From: an uncultured Pseudomonas sp.
Lineage (GTDB): Bacteria > Pseudomonadota > Gammaproteobacteria > Pseudomonadales > Pseudomonadaceae
Length of the DNA: 64,000 nt
Assembly: GCF_913774235.1 (NCBI RefSeq)
Contig: NZ_CAJYDW010000012.1
Location: forward strand, 744,001 to 808,000
Direction: 5' to 3'
Shown: positions 8,536 through 18,178 of the stretch, piece after piece
Numbering within the stretch: the first letter of the stretch is position 1
Layout: each line of letters starts with the position of its first letter
Notes under the pieces: generated by a model
The model's database searches: none
Told to the model about the DNA's origin: nothing
The model's input: the letters and a program-made list of their open reading frames with translations, nothing else
Made by a program: the position numbers and the translations under genes

Positions 8536-9713
8536 AGGGCATCGCGGATGGCATCGGGGAAGGGCCCGGTCATGCCGGCGATGGCCGTGTTGGTGAGGAT
8601 CACCACGCTCAACTCGCGGACGGGATCGATGAACCAGGCATTGCCGTAGACCCCGCCCCACTGCAGGGTACCGGGACTCTGGGGCGTCTTCGCCGCTCGT
8701 GCATCACGCAACACCGCCGCCCCGAGGCTGAAGCCCCAGCCCGGAGCATCCTCGCGCTGCAGCTGCGGAATCTGATCCTCCATGAACCGCCGCTGGCTGG
8801 CGGGTGACAGCAGCTTGCCCTGGCGTACCGCCTCCAGGAACGCCAGGTAATCACCGGCGCTACCCTGCATGCCACCGCCACCCGAGGCGAAGGCCGCGGT
8901 CGACAGCGCCCGCGCCGGCGAATAGAGGATGCCGCCCTTGGGCAAGGGCAGCAGATAGGGCTCGCTCATGGGTTCGGGTCGTGGATAACCATCGCGATAG
9001 GCGGTCGCCAGGCGGGTAGCGTCCTCGACATGGAAGCTCAGGCTCCGCAGGCCCAGGGGTGCGGCCACCTCGTGCTGCACCACCTCCGGCAGTGTCTCGC
9101 CGCTGGCGGCCTGCAGCACCCCGCCTACCACGTCCAGACCCAGGGAATAGCGCCAGGCGCTACCCGGTGGGAAGTCCAGGGGGACGCCGGCCAGGCGACG
9201 CAGATTGTCCTCGAGGGTGAGGGTGGCGCCGTCGAGTCCGTCGGACACGCCAGCGCGATGATAGGGCCCGTCCGGGTCTTCGCCGAAGCCGTAGTGCAGC
9301 CCCGAGGTGTGGCTCAGCAATTGTGCCAGGGTCGGCACCGCCGGGGTGCCGTCGGTCAGGCGCGTGGTGAAGTAGGGCAGGTAACGAGTCACCGGCGCCT
9401 GCAGATCCAGACGACCCTGGTCGACCAGGCGCAGCGCGGTGACGGCCACCACCGGCTTGGTCAGGGAGGCGAAGCGGAACAGCTCGTCCTCTCGCATGGG
9501 GCGCTGCGTCTCACGATCGGCGAAGCCCGCCGCCCGGTGATACACCACCCGGCCATGGCGCGCGACCATCACTACCGTACCCACGATGCGCTGCTGAGCG
9601 ATGGCACGCTCCAGGATCGGGTCCAGGCGGGCGGCGAGAGCGGCCTCCTCGGCCAGGGCGAGGGGTGCGCTGAGGCTCAGGCCGAGCGCACTGGCGAGCA
9701 GTAGGGAAGACAT
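8523..9713 (-). CDS. Serine beta-lactamase-fold hydrolase (class C/esterase type)
   Basis: Exported 396-residue protein of the beta-lactamase/penicillin-binding protein superfamily. A signal peptide covers about residues 1-21 (ending LALA). The nucleophile motif is S83-L-T-K86, and Y189-S-L takes the place of the Tyr-X-Asn motif. AmpC-type lactamases have YXN, so YSL fits an esterase or peptidase of the EstB/serine hydrolase group better than a true lactamase. The start has AGGAGC upstream. The gene stands alone and converges on coiled-coil gene B with a 13-bp overlap. Substrate is unknown. Confidence 0.87.
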   Translation of the reverse strand: MSSLLLASALGLSLSAPLALAEEAALAARLDPILERAIAQQRIVGTVVMVARHGRVVYHRAAGFADRETQRPMREDELFRFASLTKPVVAVTALRLVDQGRLDLQAPVTRYLPYFTTRLTDGTPAVPTLAQLLSHTSGLHYGFGEDPDGPYHRAGVSDGLDGATLTLEDNLRRLAGVPLDFPPGSAWRYSLGLDVVGGVLQAASGETLPEVVQHEVAAPLGLRSLSFHVEDATRLATAYRDGYPRPEPMSEPYLLPLPKGGILYSPARALSTAAFASGGGGMQGSAGDYLAFLEAVRQGKLLSPASQRRFMEDQIPQLQREDAPGWGFSLGAAVLRDARAAKTPQSPGTLQWGGVYGNAWFIDPVRELSVVILTNTAIAGMTGPFPDAIRDALYAD

Positions 9714-9771
9714 CTGGTTTAAGCTCCTGGCGAACGCCGGTCACGAGACCAGCCAAGGGAGGAATCCTCGC

Positions 9772-10311
9772 ATGATTCGCGACATTTTGAAGATGGGTGA
9801 TCCACGCCTGCTGCGGATCGCCCCGCCGGTAGCCGCCGAGCGACTCGGCTCGCCCGAGCTGCGCGCGCTGATCCAGGACATGTTCGACACCATGGCCGCC
9901 GCCGGTGGGGTGGGCCTCGCCGCGCCGCAGATCGGCGAGGACCTGCAGTTGATGGTGTTCGGCTTCGAGCGCAACGCGCGTTATCCGGATGCGCCACCCG
10001 TGCCTCGGCAGGCGCTGCTCAATCCCCGGATCGAGATACTGGACGCCACCGAGGAACTGGGCTGGGAGGGTTGCCTGTCCATTCCCGGTCTACGCGGCGA
10101 GGTGCCCCGGGCGCGGCGCATCCGTTACCAGGGCGTGGACGGCGACGGCCGCCCCGTGGATCGGGAAGCCGAGGGCTTCCACGCGCGGGTGGTCCTGCAT
10201 GAATACGATCATCTGATCGGCCGCCTCTATCCGTCGCGGATTCAGGACTTCGCCCGTTTCGGTTTCACCGAGGTGCTGTTTCCGGAACTGGAGCCGGCGG
10301 CGCAACGCTAG
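9772..10311 (+). CDS. def: Peptide deformylase
   Basis: Removes the formyl group from the N-terminal methionine of new proteins; 179 residues. All three deformylase motifs are present: [10 protein letters not shown] near 47, EGCLSIPG near 98 and the metal-binding HEYDH near 142. The start is the ATG at 9772 with AGGAGG upstream. A longer frame to 9601 is only the antisense of the hydrolase gene. It does not neighbour fmt, so it may be a secondary deformylase copy rather than the fmt-linked one. The 3' end overlaps the convergent DsbA-like gene by 47 bp. Confidence 0.95.
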   Translation: MIRDILKMGDPRLLRIAPPVAAERLGSPELRALIQDMFDTMAAAGGVGLAAPQIGEDLQLMVFGFERNARYPDAPPVPRQALLNPRIEILDATEELGWEGCLSIPGLRGEVPRARRIRYQGVDGDGRPVDREAEGFHARVVLHEYDHLIGRLYPSRIQDFARFGFTEVLFPELEPAAQR

Positions 10312-10945
10312 CCTCCGCGGCGGCGAGCTGCCCACGCACGACCGCGGCCAGGTCGGCGAAGGGCAGGGCGCCATCCAGCGCCTGGGCGTCTTCGATGGGG
10401 GCCTGGGCCGAGCGCAGCAACAGGGTCGGTACGGCGGTGATCCCCAGTGTCTCGGCGCGATCCTCGGCGTGCAGTACCAGGTCACTGTAGTCGCCTGCCG
10501 CAAGGCTGCGCTCCAGGGCCTGGGCGTCTAGCCCGACGCGGTGCGCCAGATCGGTGAGCACCGCCAGGTCGCCGATATCGCGTCCTTCTTCGAAGAAGGC
10601 CTGGAACACCGCCAGATGGAAGGCTTCGAAGCGGTCGTGCTCACGGGCGAACTCCGCCGCTTCCAGAGCCAGGCGACTGCGCGGCTGCACCGGGGGCAGG
10701 CGCAGCACCATGCCGTACTCGGCCGCCAGTGGATAGACGGCGCGATCCCAGGTCCGCCGCAGGTACTCGCCAGCGGGATCGAGGGTTGGAGTGGGTTCGG
10801 GGCGCAGTTCGAAGGCATGCCACTCGATGGCGATCCGGTCGCCGAATTCCTCCTGCAGGCGCGCTAGCTGGGGAAGTTCCAGATAGCAGAAGGGGCAGAC
10901 GTAATCGCTCCAGACATCCAGACGAACGCGCGGGGTGGCGGTCAT
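10265..10945 (-). CDS. DsbA-family (FrnE-like) oxidoreductase
   Basis: Thioredoxin-fold protein of 226 residues with the redox pair C17-P-F-C20 close to the N-terminus and a cis-proline loop in [10 protein letters not shown] near 170. There is no signal peptide, so it is probably cytoplasmic like FrnE rather than periplasmic DsbA. It may catalyse thiol-disulfide or glutathione-linked chemistry; substrate unknown. It overlaps def by 47 bp tail to tail. The roughly 295 bp between it and the bestrophin gene hold no recognisable gene. Confidence 0.9.
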   Translation of the reverse strand: MTATPRVRLDVWSDYVCPFCYLELPQLARLQEEFGDRIAIEWHAFELRPEPTPTLDPAGEYLRRTWDRAVYPLAAEYGMVLRLPPVQPRSRLALEAAEFAREHDRFEAFHLAVFQAFFEEGRDIGDLAVLTDLAHRVGLDAQALERSLAAGDYSDLVLHAEDRAETLGITAVPTLLLRSAQAPIEDAQALDGALPFADLAAVVRGQLAAAEASVAPPAPVPETAPR

Positions 10946-11240
10946 GGCAGTGCTCCGGGGAGGGCATCCTGTCCGTCGGACCGCGATCCGGGGTGGATGT
11001 TCGCTGAACAGGTCGATATCCGCTCAGGATCGGTGAACAGTCCCCTGCCGGACCTATCGCGCGTCCACCTGACAGCCTTTCCTGCGCCTCCCGACAAGGC
11101 TTCACATCCGGAAAAGAAAAGCCCGGCTTGGCTGCCAGGAATGCGCGGCGAGCCTCGTTCCAGAGAGCTCCGCTGAACCTGAGCCTGTCCCTGGGTTCGT
11201 ATGCGGGCACCTTCTCCTTCAGGCGACAAGGGATATCAAC

Positions 11241-12179
11241 GTGGGTTTTATCGACCGCAAAGTGACCTTCCTTCGGCAGACCTTCTCCTATGTCGGCTGG
11301 TCGGTGTTCTGGCTACTGCTCTGGGACATCGCCGTGACCGTCGACTACATGATCTTCGTCGACCACCGTGCCCAACTGCCCAATATCCCGCTGACCCTGA
11401 TCGGCTCGGCGCTCATCGTGCTCACCAGCTTTCGCAACACCAGCGCCTACCAGCGCTGGTGGGAGGCGCGCACCCTCTGGGGTGGCATGGTCAATAGCTC
11501 GCGCAGCTTCGGCCGTCAGGTGCTGACGCTGATCGACGACGGCGACGAGCAGTTCAACGCCATCAAGACGGTGCTGATCGAGCGCCACCTCGCCTATGTG
11601 CGCTGCCTGGCCTGCCAGCTCAGCGGCGATCCGCTGCCCAAGGAGGTCCGCAACTACCTGGGCAAGGAAGAGTGGGCGATGCGCAAGGAAACCAACAACT
11701 TCGCCAACGCCATCCTGAGCGGCTCGGCCAACCTCATCGCCCTTGAGTATCGCGCGGGACGACTGGACAGCATCCGCCTGGAGCGCCTTGAGGCGACCTT
11801 CGTCGACATGTCCAACTGGCAGGGCGGCATGGAGCGTATCGCCAATACGCCCTTGCCCTATCCCTACGTCAACTTCCCCCGGCTGTTCATCTTCCTGTTC
11901 TGCGTGCTGATGCCCATCGGCCTGGTGGAAAGCCTCGAGTGGTACACGCCATTGGCGTCCACCGTAGTGGGCTTCATGTTCCTGGCCCTGGAGAAGGTCG
12001 GCACCGATCTGCAGAGCCCCTTTCAGCGCAGTCGCCACCAGATCACCATGGGCACCATCTGCACCACCATCGAGGGCAATCTGCGCACCATGCTGCGCGA
12101 TGCCCGCGGTGGCTACGCCTCGGTCACTGAGATTGTTCGAGACTGTCGGACGTCATCAGACGAAAGGGAATCCAGCTGA
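11241..12179 (+). CDS. Bestrophin-family channel protein (UPF0187)
   Basis: Inner membrane protein of 312 residues of the bacterial bestrophin family, which includes pentameric ion channels. Hydrophobic helices lie near residues 15-35, 43-60, 210-228 and 235-255; FRNTSAYQRWWEAR near 64 is a characteristic stretch. It starts with GTG, preceded by AAGGGA. The gene is single. Its last 56 bp overlap the convergent binding-protein gene, so the two 3' ends are antisense to each other. Physiological ion and role are not known from the sequence. Confidence 0.92.
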   Translation: MGFIDRKVTFLRQTFSYVGWSVFWLLLWDIAVTVDYMIFVDHRAQLPNIPLTLIGSALIVLTSFRNTSAYQRWWEARTLWGGMVNSSRSFGRQVLTLIDDGDEQFNAIKTVLIERHLAYVRCLACQLSGDPLPKEVRNYLGKEEWAMRKETNNFANAILSGSANLIALEYRAGRLDSIRLERLEATFVDMSNWQGGMERIANTPLPYPYVNFPRLFIFLFCVLMPIGLVESLEWYTPLASTVVGFMFLALEKVGTDLQSPFQRSRHQITMGTICTTIEGNLRTMLRDARGGYASVTEIVRDCRTSSDERESS

Positions 12180-13050
12180 CGTGTTCCGCTACCGGCTGGC
12201 CCTGGGCCATGGCCAGGGCCACGTCGATAGCGGTACCGCCCTGGCCCTTGGCATCCTGCAGCACGGTCACCGCCAGCTTGCCGGAGCGCAGTTCCTGTAG
12301 CGCCTCGGGGGTGGCGTCGATGCCGCCGATGAGGGTGTCCTTGGGATTCTTGCCCGCCTTTTCCAGGGCACGAATGGCGCCCAGGGCCATCTCGTCGTTG
12401 TTGGCGGCGATGATGTCGAAGGCCACGCCCTTCTTCAGCCAGTCGGTGACGGCATCGGTGGCCTGGTTGCGCTCCCAGTTGGCGGTGGTCTTCTGTACCA
12501 CCTGCATCTCGGGATACTTGGCCACCACCTTCTCCACGTCCTCGGTACGCATCCGCGAGGACGGATTGTCGGGGTCGCCTACCAGGATCGCCACCTTGCC
12601 CCGATAGTGCGCCCGCCGCGCGAGCTCTTCCATTTGCAGGGTGCCGGACTCCAGCTCGTTGGAGCCGACATAGGCGGCCTTGGCTGGCCATTGCTCGGGC
12701 AGGTATTGGCGATTGAGCAGCACGATGGGAATGCCGGCGGTCGTCGCCTCGCGCAGGAGGTCCGGCGCGGCTCTGATGACGCTCGGCACCACGATGAGGG
12801 CATCGACCTTGGCGGCGATCAGGTTGCGCACCTGACGCTGCTGCAGGACCGGATCGTTGTTGGCATCCATCACGAAGGTATCGGCGCCGAGCTGGCTGGC
12901 ATGCTGTTCCATGCTGCTGCGCAACAGGTTCTGGAAGTTGTCGCTCTTGGCACTGGCGATACCGATCAGGGGCGTCGCCCCAAAGGTCGGGACCAGCCAG
13001 GTGCCGGCGAGGACGGCGACGAGCAGGGAGCGGAAACGAATAGGAGTCAT
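12124..13050 (-). CDS. Periplasmic sugar-type substrate-binding protein
   Basis: Exported 308-residue binding protein of the RbsB/LacI-like type I fold (Peripla_BP_4). The signal peptide spans about residues 1-24. Family features are IGIASAKSDNFQ after cleavage, IPIVLLNRQ near 110, KVAILVGDPDN near 155 and IIAANNDEMALGAI near 215. It starts 12 bp after the chemoreceptor gene on the same strand, with GGACC before the ATG, and no ABC ATPase or permease is encoded nearby. It therefore probably presents a sugar-like ligand to the chemoreceptor rather than feeding a local transporter. The ligand is unknown. Confidence 0.88.
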   Translation of the reverse strand: MTPIRFRSLLVAVLAGTWLVPTFGATPLIGIASAKSDNFQNLLRSSMEQHASQLGADTFVMDANNDPVLQQRQVRNLIAAKVDALIVVPSVIRAAPDLLREATTAGIPIVLLNRQYLPEQWPAKAAYVGSNELESGTLQMEELARRAHYRGKVAILVGDPDNPSSRMRTEDVEKVVAKYPEMQVVQKTTANWERNQATDAVTDWLKKGVAFDIIAANNDEMALGAIRALEKAGKNPKDTLIGGIDATPEALQELRSGKLAVTVLQDAKGQGGTAIDVALAMAQGQPVAEHVSWIPFRLMTSDSLEQSQ

Positions 13051-13062
13051 GGCAAGGTCCCT

Positions 13063-15048
13063 TCAGACGCTGAAGCGATGCAGGAGTTGGCGCTGTGCCT
13101 GGGCCATCCGCGCCAGGCCGTCACTGCTGCGCGCGGTGTCCTCCGCGCCCTGGGCCACCTGGGTGGCGGCATTGCTGATGTGTACCATCATGCGGCTGGT
13201 CTCCTGCACCGTGGCGCTCTGCTCCTCGGTGGCGGTCGCGATCTGCACGTTCATCTCGCGGATGGTCGCCACCGCCTCGCTCATCACCTGCAGCGCCTGC
13301 TGGGAGCCGGAGGCACGCTGCACGCAGTCGTCCGATAGCGCCTGGCTGGTGCCCATGACGCTCACCACCGACTGAATCTTCTGCTGCATCTGCTCGATCA
13401 TCTGCTGGATTTCGCTGGTGGAACCCTGGGTCCGGCTGGCCAGGGAGCGCACCTCGTCCGCCACCACAGCGAAGCCACGGCCCTGCTCGCCAGCGCGGGC
13501 CGCTTCGATGGCGGCATTGAGGGCCAGCAGGTTGGTCTGTTCGGCGATGGTACGAATGGCATCGACGATGCCGTCGATGTTCTGGCCATACCCCTGCAGT
13601 TCGTGGGTGGCGCTGGCGGCGCGCTGGATCTGTTCGGCCTGCTGCTGGATGCCGCTGATGGTGTCGCTGACCGTGGCCTGCACGCGCTGGGTGAGGCCAA
13701 GTGTCTGGTCGACGGTTTCGCGGGTCTCGTGGGCACGCCGGGCGACTTCCTGGACAGTGCTTTCCATCTGGGTCATCGCCGAGGACGTCGACTCCAGGTG
13801 CTGGGTCTGAGCCTGCACGGCCGCCGTGGTACGGCTACTGACGGCCGCGTTCGTGTCGGCGGTACTCGCCAGGTCATCGGCGGATCGGGTCAGCTCACCG
13901 AAGGTGCCGCGCAGCATCTCGGTCAGTTCGTTGAGATAGCCGCCCAACTCGCCGAATTCATCCCGGCTGCCGGTATCGAAGCGCACCCGTAGATCACCGG
14001 CGGTGACCTGACGCAGGGCTTCGCGGAAGCGCCGTAGCGGACGACGCAGGCCGCGCGCTACCCACAGGCCGATCAACAGGGCAGCGGCCACCGCGGCGGC
14101 GCTGGCGGCGAGCAGCACCAGGCGGCTGGCATGTACGGTCGCATCGGTGTCCTGTTTGCTCTGGGACGCCATGTCCACGGCCTGGGTACTGAGTTCTCCC
14201 AGTTTTGCCAGTACGGCGTTCAGCGCCTGCTCGGTGCTTTGGCGCTGGGTATTGAGGCGCGTCTGCAGGGCGTCCTGCTGGCGGTAGGCCGCATAGAGCC
14301 CATCCGGGGCTTCGAGTTCGTGTAGCAGGCCGGTGACCATCACCCCGACATAGCGGGCCGCCCGAGGGTCGGCCTCGGCCAGGGCCTTGAGTCGGTCGCG
14401 GATCACGTCGGTCTGCCCCTTGAGGGTACGCTCCAGCTGGGCCTGGTCCGGCTTGATCGCCTGGGTGGCGAATCCGCCATAGGCCTTGGCCGTCTCCACC
14501 AGCAGCAGCTCGGCCAAACGCGCCGCTTCGGCGCCGTCGGTAGCCTTCAGCCGCGCGGCATAACTTTGCAGGTAACGCGCCAGGCGATCACCTTCGGGGG
14601 TGGCATAGCCCTGTAGCGTCAGGACCTTGTCCCGTGCCGCCAGGACCTCCTGCTGCAACCGCGCCAGCTGACGGCCCTGGTCCGCATAGGCCTGACCCAG
14701 TTGTTTTTCCTGCTGCAGGGTGGCAGCCAGCTGCGGATAACCTTCGAGCAATGCCGGAATCTGGCCGAGCGCTTCTTCGTAGCGCTTGATCTGTTCATCG
14801 AAGGTCTTGAGGGAGACGGCGACGTCCGCCTCGCTGCGGACGGCCAGCAGGCTCAGGATGGCCTGGTTGGCGCTGAGAATACGCACACCGAGTTCACTGG
14901 TGGTGCGGCCAAGAGGGGCGGACTGATTGGTGATGACCGCAAGGCGATCCTGGATCGAGGCGGTACTGCGGTAGCTGACCGCGACGATGCCGAGCAGTAC
15001 CAGGAGCAAGAGGCCGAAACCGCCGGCGACACGTTGCAGGATTGTCAT
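13063..15048 (-). CDS. Methyl-accepting chemotaxis protein
   Basis: Transmembrane chemoreceptor of 661 residues. TM1 lies at about 9-27, a helical periplasmic domain at about 28-305, TM2 at about 306-330, then HAMP and the cytoplasmic signalling coiled coil with the conserved hairpin tip [32 protein letters not shown] (centred near residue 530). The roughly 275-residue, all-helical ligand domain is the size of helical bimodular (HBM) domains, but the family is not proven. It lacks a C-terminal CheR/CheB-tethering pentapeptide. It is the first gene of a two-gene unit with the binding protein. The start has GGGGAT upstream. Confidence 0.95.
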   Translation of the reverse strand: MTILQRVAGGFGLLLLVLLGIVAVSYRSTASIQDRLAVITNQSAPLGRTTSELGVRILSANQAILSLLAVRSEADVAVSLKTFDEQIKRYEEALGQIPALLEGYPQLAATLQQEKQLGQAYADQGRQLARLQQEVLAARDKVLTLQGYATPEGDRLARYLQSYAARLKATDGAEAARLAELLLVETAKAYGGFATQAIKPDQAQLERTLKGQTDVIRDRLKALAEADPRAARYVGVMVTGLLHELEAPDGLYAAYRQQDALQTRLNTQRQSTEQALNAVLAKLGELSTQAVDMASQSKQDTDATVHASRLVLLAASAAAVAAALLIGLWVARGLRRPLRRFREALRQVTAGDLRVRFDTGSRDEFGELGGYLNELTEMLRGTFGELTRSADDLASTADTNAAVSSRTTAAVQAQTQHLESTSSAMTQMESTVQEVARRAHETRETVDQTLGLTQRVQATVSDTISGIQQQAEQIQRAASATHELQGYGQNIDGIVDAIRTIAEQTNLLALNAAIEAARAGEQGRGFAVVADEVRSLASRTQGSTSEIQQMIEQMQQKIQSVVSVMGTSQALSDDCVQRASGSQQALQVMSEAVATIREMNVQIATATEEQSATVQETSRMMVHISNAATQVAQGAEDTARSSDGLARMAQAQRQLLHRFSV

Positions 15049-15213
15049 TGTTCTATCCCCGGAGTGAAAGGTCCGCGGGATTCGAGCGGATCGAGAAAGC
15101 GGCTACAGTCGCTTCCATCGACCTACCCTAGACACAACCCGCCACCAGGCTATCGGCAGCTCTGGTGGGGGCTTTAGAAGAGTTTTACAAAAGATTTCAC
15201 AGTGCCGGCAGGG

Positions 15214-16365
15214 TTACTTGAAGTCCCACTGCATCTGGGCGGGAATGCTGATGTCGCGGGAGGAATTCACGCAAACGTCCAGGTAGTCGGTAAAGCGGGG
15301 CGGGGCGGCAATGCCTTCCTCCAGCAGGCGCTGGTTGTCGAACAGGTAGTTCAGGTCGGCGAAGCCACCGTAGAGCTTCAGGGCACGCAACACCAGCCGC
15401 GGGTTGGCTGGACCGATGCGCTCGTTGAAGTCCGCCGCCAGCTCCTTGAGGTCGGCACTGTCCACTTGGCGATAGCGCTCGCCCACCGGGGCATCGCCCA
15501 TGGCGCCGGCATAGGCCTGGTCGATCTCGCCGAAGGTGCAGGCGCCGGCGTGTCCGGCAGAGATGTGGTAGAGGCTATGGTTCAGCGCGGGCTTCAGGGC
15601 CAGCTCCACCAGCGCCTCGGCGCAATAGTCCACCGGGATGACGTCGATCTGCTCGTCGAGGCCGCAGGTGAAGCGCTCCAGGGCGAAGCCCATGCGGAAT
15701 ACCCAGAAGATGCTGCCCGAGGCCTTGCAGCCGGAGCGGCGATGGCCGACCACGATGGACGGGCGGGCGACCACCAGCGGCAGCTGCGGCAGTTCGTTGC
15801 GCAGTTTCAGCTCGATGGCGGCCTTGGAGGCGGTGTAGTCCACCAGCTGTTGCTCGGGCTCCGGGAAATCCCAGGTCTCGGCGACCGGCGACTGGCGCTG
15901 GGGCCCACAGGCCATGGCGGTGCTCACGTGCAGGAAGCGCTTCAGGCGTTTGGACTGGGCGCAGGCCTCGGCGAGGGCGAAGGTGCCGTCGACGTTGACC
16001 GGCCAGATTTTCGGGTTACGCGAGAAGGAAGCCACCGCCGCGCAATTGATGACCTCGTCCAGCGCCGTCAGCTGCGGGCGGGCCGCGTCGATCCACTGGG
16101 TGTCCAGCAGGTCGCCACAGAGGATCTGCTCGGGCTGCAGCAGGGCGGCGAGACGCTCGTCGACATCGTGCATGCGCAGATTCTGCAGGAGGCGCTCCAG
16201 GCCTTCCGCCTGGTTGGCCGCGCGGACCAGGAACCTCAGCCCCTCGACGTGGCCCAGTTCCAGCAGGCGCTGGGTGACGGCGCCGCCGAGAAAACCGGTG
16301 GCACCGGTGACGAGGATGCGACGCGTCGCGGGGGTGAACTGGATCGAGGAGGAGACAAGCGACAT
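15214..16365 (-). CDS. Extended SDR / thioester-reductase-like NAD(P)-dependent enzyme
   Basis: Rossmann-fold protein of 383 residues. The nucleotide-binding GATGFLG is at about 21-27, and the catalytic pair is in YTASK near 177-181. NVDGT and VSTAMACG match the NAD_binding_4 (male-sterility/thioester reductase) branch, which suggests an acyl- or polyketide-like substrate. No carrier domain is attached. There is no signal peptide. The ribosome-binding site is weak. It lies 165 bp upstream of the chemoreceptor gene on the same strand, but the gap suggests its own transcript. Substrate unknown. Confidence 0.85.
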   Translation of the reverse strand: MSLVSSSIQFTPATRRILVTGATGFLGGAVTQRLLELGHVEGLRFLVRAANQAEGLERLLQNLRMHDVDERLAALLQPEQILCGDLLDTQWIDAARPQLTALDEVINCAAVASFSRNPKIWPVNVDGTFALAEACAQSKRLKRFLHVSTAMACGPQRQSPVAETWDFPEPEQQLVDYTASKAAIELKLRNELPQLPLVVARPSIVVGHRRSGCKASGSIFWVFRMGFALERFTCGLDEQIDVIPVDYCAEALVELALKPALNHSLYHISAGHAGACTFGEIDQAYAGAMGDAPVGERYRQVDSADLKELAADFNERIGPANPRLVLRALKLYGGFADLNYLFDNQRLLEEGIAAPPRFTDYLDVCVNSSRDISIPAQMQWDFK

Positions 16366-16505
16366 GGCAAAGGCCCTGGTTGGGGTGAACGTGGGCCAAC
16401 CTTAAGGCGTGACGCTGAAGGAATTATTAAGGCCGGGGAACCGCTTGAGGCTGACGTCTTTCTAGATGCCAAGTCTTACCGTTCGACACCTACCTGGAGA
16501 CCGCC

Positions 16506-16745
16506 ATGGAATTGCCCGTTCACGACCTGACGACACTGTTCGAACAACTGGGTCTCGATTCGGACCCTGCCAGCATAGATGCCTTCATCGCCAGTCACTC
16601 CCCGCTGCCGGAAGCGGTGAAGGTATCGGAAGCGGACTTCTGGTCGCCCGCGCAAAAGGCCTTCCTGAAGGACGAGATCATGGAGGACGCCGACTGGGCG
16701 CCGATCGTCGACGAGCTGAACGTCCGCCTGCATCGCCGGGACTAA
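16506..16745 (+). CDS. DUF2789 family small protein
   Basis: A 79-residue acidic soluble protein that matches the DUF2789 pattern: LFEQLGLDSDPASIDAFIASH at the N-terminus and FWSPAQKAFLKDEIMEDADWAPIVDELN towards the end. Function is unknown for the family. There is a GGAGACC ribosome-binding site just before the ATG. A short hairpin at 16753-16768 follows the stop, and another small gene starts 58 bp later. Confidence 0.85.
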   Translation: MELPVHDLTTLFEQLGLDSDPASIDAFIASHSPLPEAVKVSEADFWSPAQKAFLKDEIMEDADWAPIVDELNVRLHRRD

Positions 16746-16752
16746 CCAGAAG

Positions 16753-16768
16753 GGCAGGCTTTCCTGCC
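16753..16768 (+). terminator. Hairpin after the DUF2789 gene
   Basis: GGCAGG at 16753-16758 pairs with CCTGCC at 16763-16768 across a CTTT loop, 7 bp after the stop codon, with flanking ACCAG/CTGGT extending the stem. No long T run follows, so termination may be partial. Confidence 0.4.
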
Positions 16769-16803
16769 TGGTCATTCCGCCAAGCATCGCCCGGAGAAGC
16801 GCC

Positions 16804-16932
16804 ATGAACACCGTATTCGCCCAGCAACAATCCCAGGATCCGCCCGTCGACGACGAAGACGAGGTGAGCGAAGAGCAGCTCGACGAATCCGTCGAGGAAA
16901 CCTTTCCCGCCAGTGATCCCATTTCGCCCTGA
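16804..16932 (+). CDS. Small acidic protein, 42 residues
   Basis: A short open frame from ATG 16804 to TGA 16930-16932, with GGAGAAGCGCC upstream as ribosome-binding site. The product is strongly acidic (DDEDEVSEEQLDESVEE) and ends FPASDPISP. I recall similar tiny proteins with an E-x-FPASDP ending in many Pseudomonas genomes, none with a known function. A clear intrinsic terminator follows within 11 bp, which supports a real expressed gene. Confidence 0.7.
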   Translation: MNTVFAQQQSQDPPVDDEDEVSEEQLDESVEETFPASDPISP

Positions 16933-16942
16933 TCATTTTCTG

Positions 16943-16966
16943 GCGCCGTTCTCACGGCGCTTTTTT
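16943..16966 (+). terminator. Intrinsic terminator
   Basis: GCGCCG at 16943-16948 pairs with CGGCGC at 16955-16960 around a 6-base loop, followed directly by six T residues. It ends the small acidic protein gene. Confidence 0.88.
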
Positions 16967-17116
16967 ACCCTTGATCCTGCTTTCCGGCACATTCGTCGTA
17001 CTAGCCCGTCCCGTTGATCAGCATCCCGTCCCGTGGCTGCTAAGGTGAGGGCGTCGCAACCGCACCACTCGTGCGCTGGCGTGCGACCTGATGGACCGTC
17101 AATCGCAGGGATTCCC

Positions 17117-18106
17117 ATGATCAAGATCTTCTTCGCTGCCCTGGCCGGCATGCTGCTCGGTGGCGCCGCCTGGCCGGTGCTCGCCGACCCCGTCGTCATC
17201 AAGTTCGCCCATGTGGTGAACGACGACACTCCCAAGGGGCGCGGTGCGCTGCAGTTCCAGAAGCTCGTGCAGGAGCGGCTGGGTGGGCAGGTGAAGATCG
17301 AGGTCTATCCCAACTCCACCCTGGTGGGCGATGCCGACGAACTCGAAGCCCTGAAAACCAACCGGGTGCAGCTGCTCGCGCCGTCGGTGTCCAAGCTCAA
17401 TGGCATGGCCAAGGGGCTGCAGGTCTATGATCTCCCCTATCTGTTCGACAACCTGGATGCGGTCAAGCGCTTCCAGCGCCGCGACAAGAGCCGCGAATTG
17501 CTCGGCAGCCTGGTAACGCACGGCATCACCGGACTCGGTTACTGGAACAACGGCGGTCGGCAGCTTTCCGCCACCCGTGATATCCGGACCCCGGCCGACC
17601 TCAAGGGCCTGACCTTTCGCGTCGAATCGTCCGACGTTCTCGCCGCCTATTTCCAGCAACTAGGTGCTCAGGCGGTCAAGCTACCGTTCTCCCAGGTCTA
17701 CGCGGCGCTGCAGACCGGCAAGGTGCAGGGCGCGGAGAATCCCTGGTCCAACCTGCTGGGACAGAAGCTCAACACCGTCCAGCCCTATATCGTCGAAGAC
17801 AACCACAGCTTCCTGACCTACATGGTCATCACCAATACCAGCTTCTGGAATGGCTTGCCGTTCGGCATCCGCGCGGAGCTGGAAGCCATCCTCGACGAGG
17901 TGACGCTCTCGGTGAACCGCGATGCGGAAGCCATCAATGCCAAGGCCCGCGAGCGTGTGGTGGCCGCCAACACCAGCAAGATCCTGGTGCAGACACCGGT
18001 AGAGCGCGAGGCCTGGCGGGCGGCGGTGGCGCCCTTGATCAAGAAATACGAAAGCGAGGTGGGCAGCGACGTGCTGCGGGCGGCCGAGGCGGCCAACCGG
18101 CGCTGA
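17117..18106 (+). CDS. TRAP transporter solute-binding protein (DctP family)
   Basis: Exported 329-residue protein with a signal peptide of about 23 residues (ending VLA). It has the DctP layout: IKFAHVVNDDTPKG after cleavage, PNSTLVGDADELEAL near 68, LPYLFDN, the substrate-binding Arg in LTFRVESSD near 167, and VYAALQTGKVQGAENPW near 197. TRAP binding proteins pick up carboxylates such as C4-dicarboxylates or sugar acids. No DctQ or DctM membrane subunit is encoded on either side, so it must work with distant partners or have another role. The start is the ATG at 17117; the open frame upstream lacks a signal-peptide pattern. Confidence 0.92.
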   Translation: MIKIFFAALAGMLLGGAAWPVLADPVVIKFAHVVNDDTPKGRGALQFQKLVQERLGGQVKIEVYPNSTLVGDADELEALKTNRVQLLAPSVSKLNGMAKGLQVYDLPYLFDNLDAVKRFQRRDKSRELLGSLVTHGITGLGYWNNGGRQLSATRDIRTPADLKGLTFRVESSDVLAAYFQQLGAQAVKLPFSQVYAALQTGKVQGAENPWSNLLGQKLNTVQPYIVEDNHSFLTYMVITNTSFWNGLPFGIRAELEAILDEVTLSVNRDAEAINAKARERVVAANTSKILVQTPVEREAWRAAVAPLIKKYESEVGSDVLRAAEAANRR

Positions 18107-18178
18107 GATTGCACGGGCGTCCACCCCCGATTTACGGCAAACTGGCACGGCGTCATCCTGACAACAAGAGGAATAGCC

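Noticed and set aside
8523-9713. AmpC-type antibiotic beta-lactamase
   Set aside because: The Tyr motif reads YSL instead of YXN and no ampR-like regulator is adjacent, so only the fold family is claimed.
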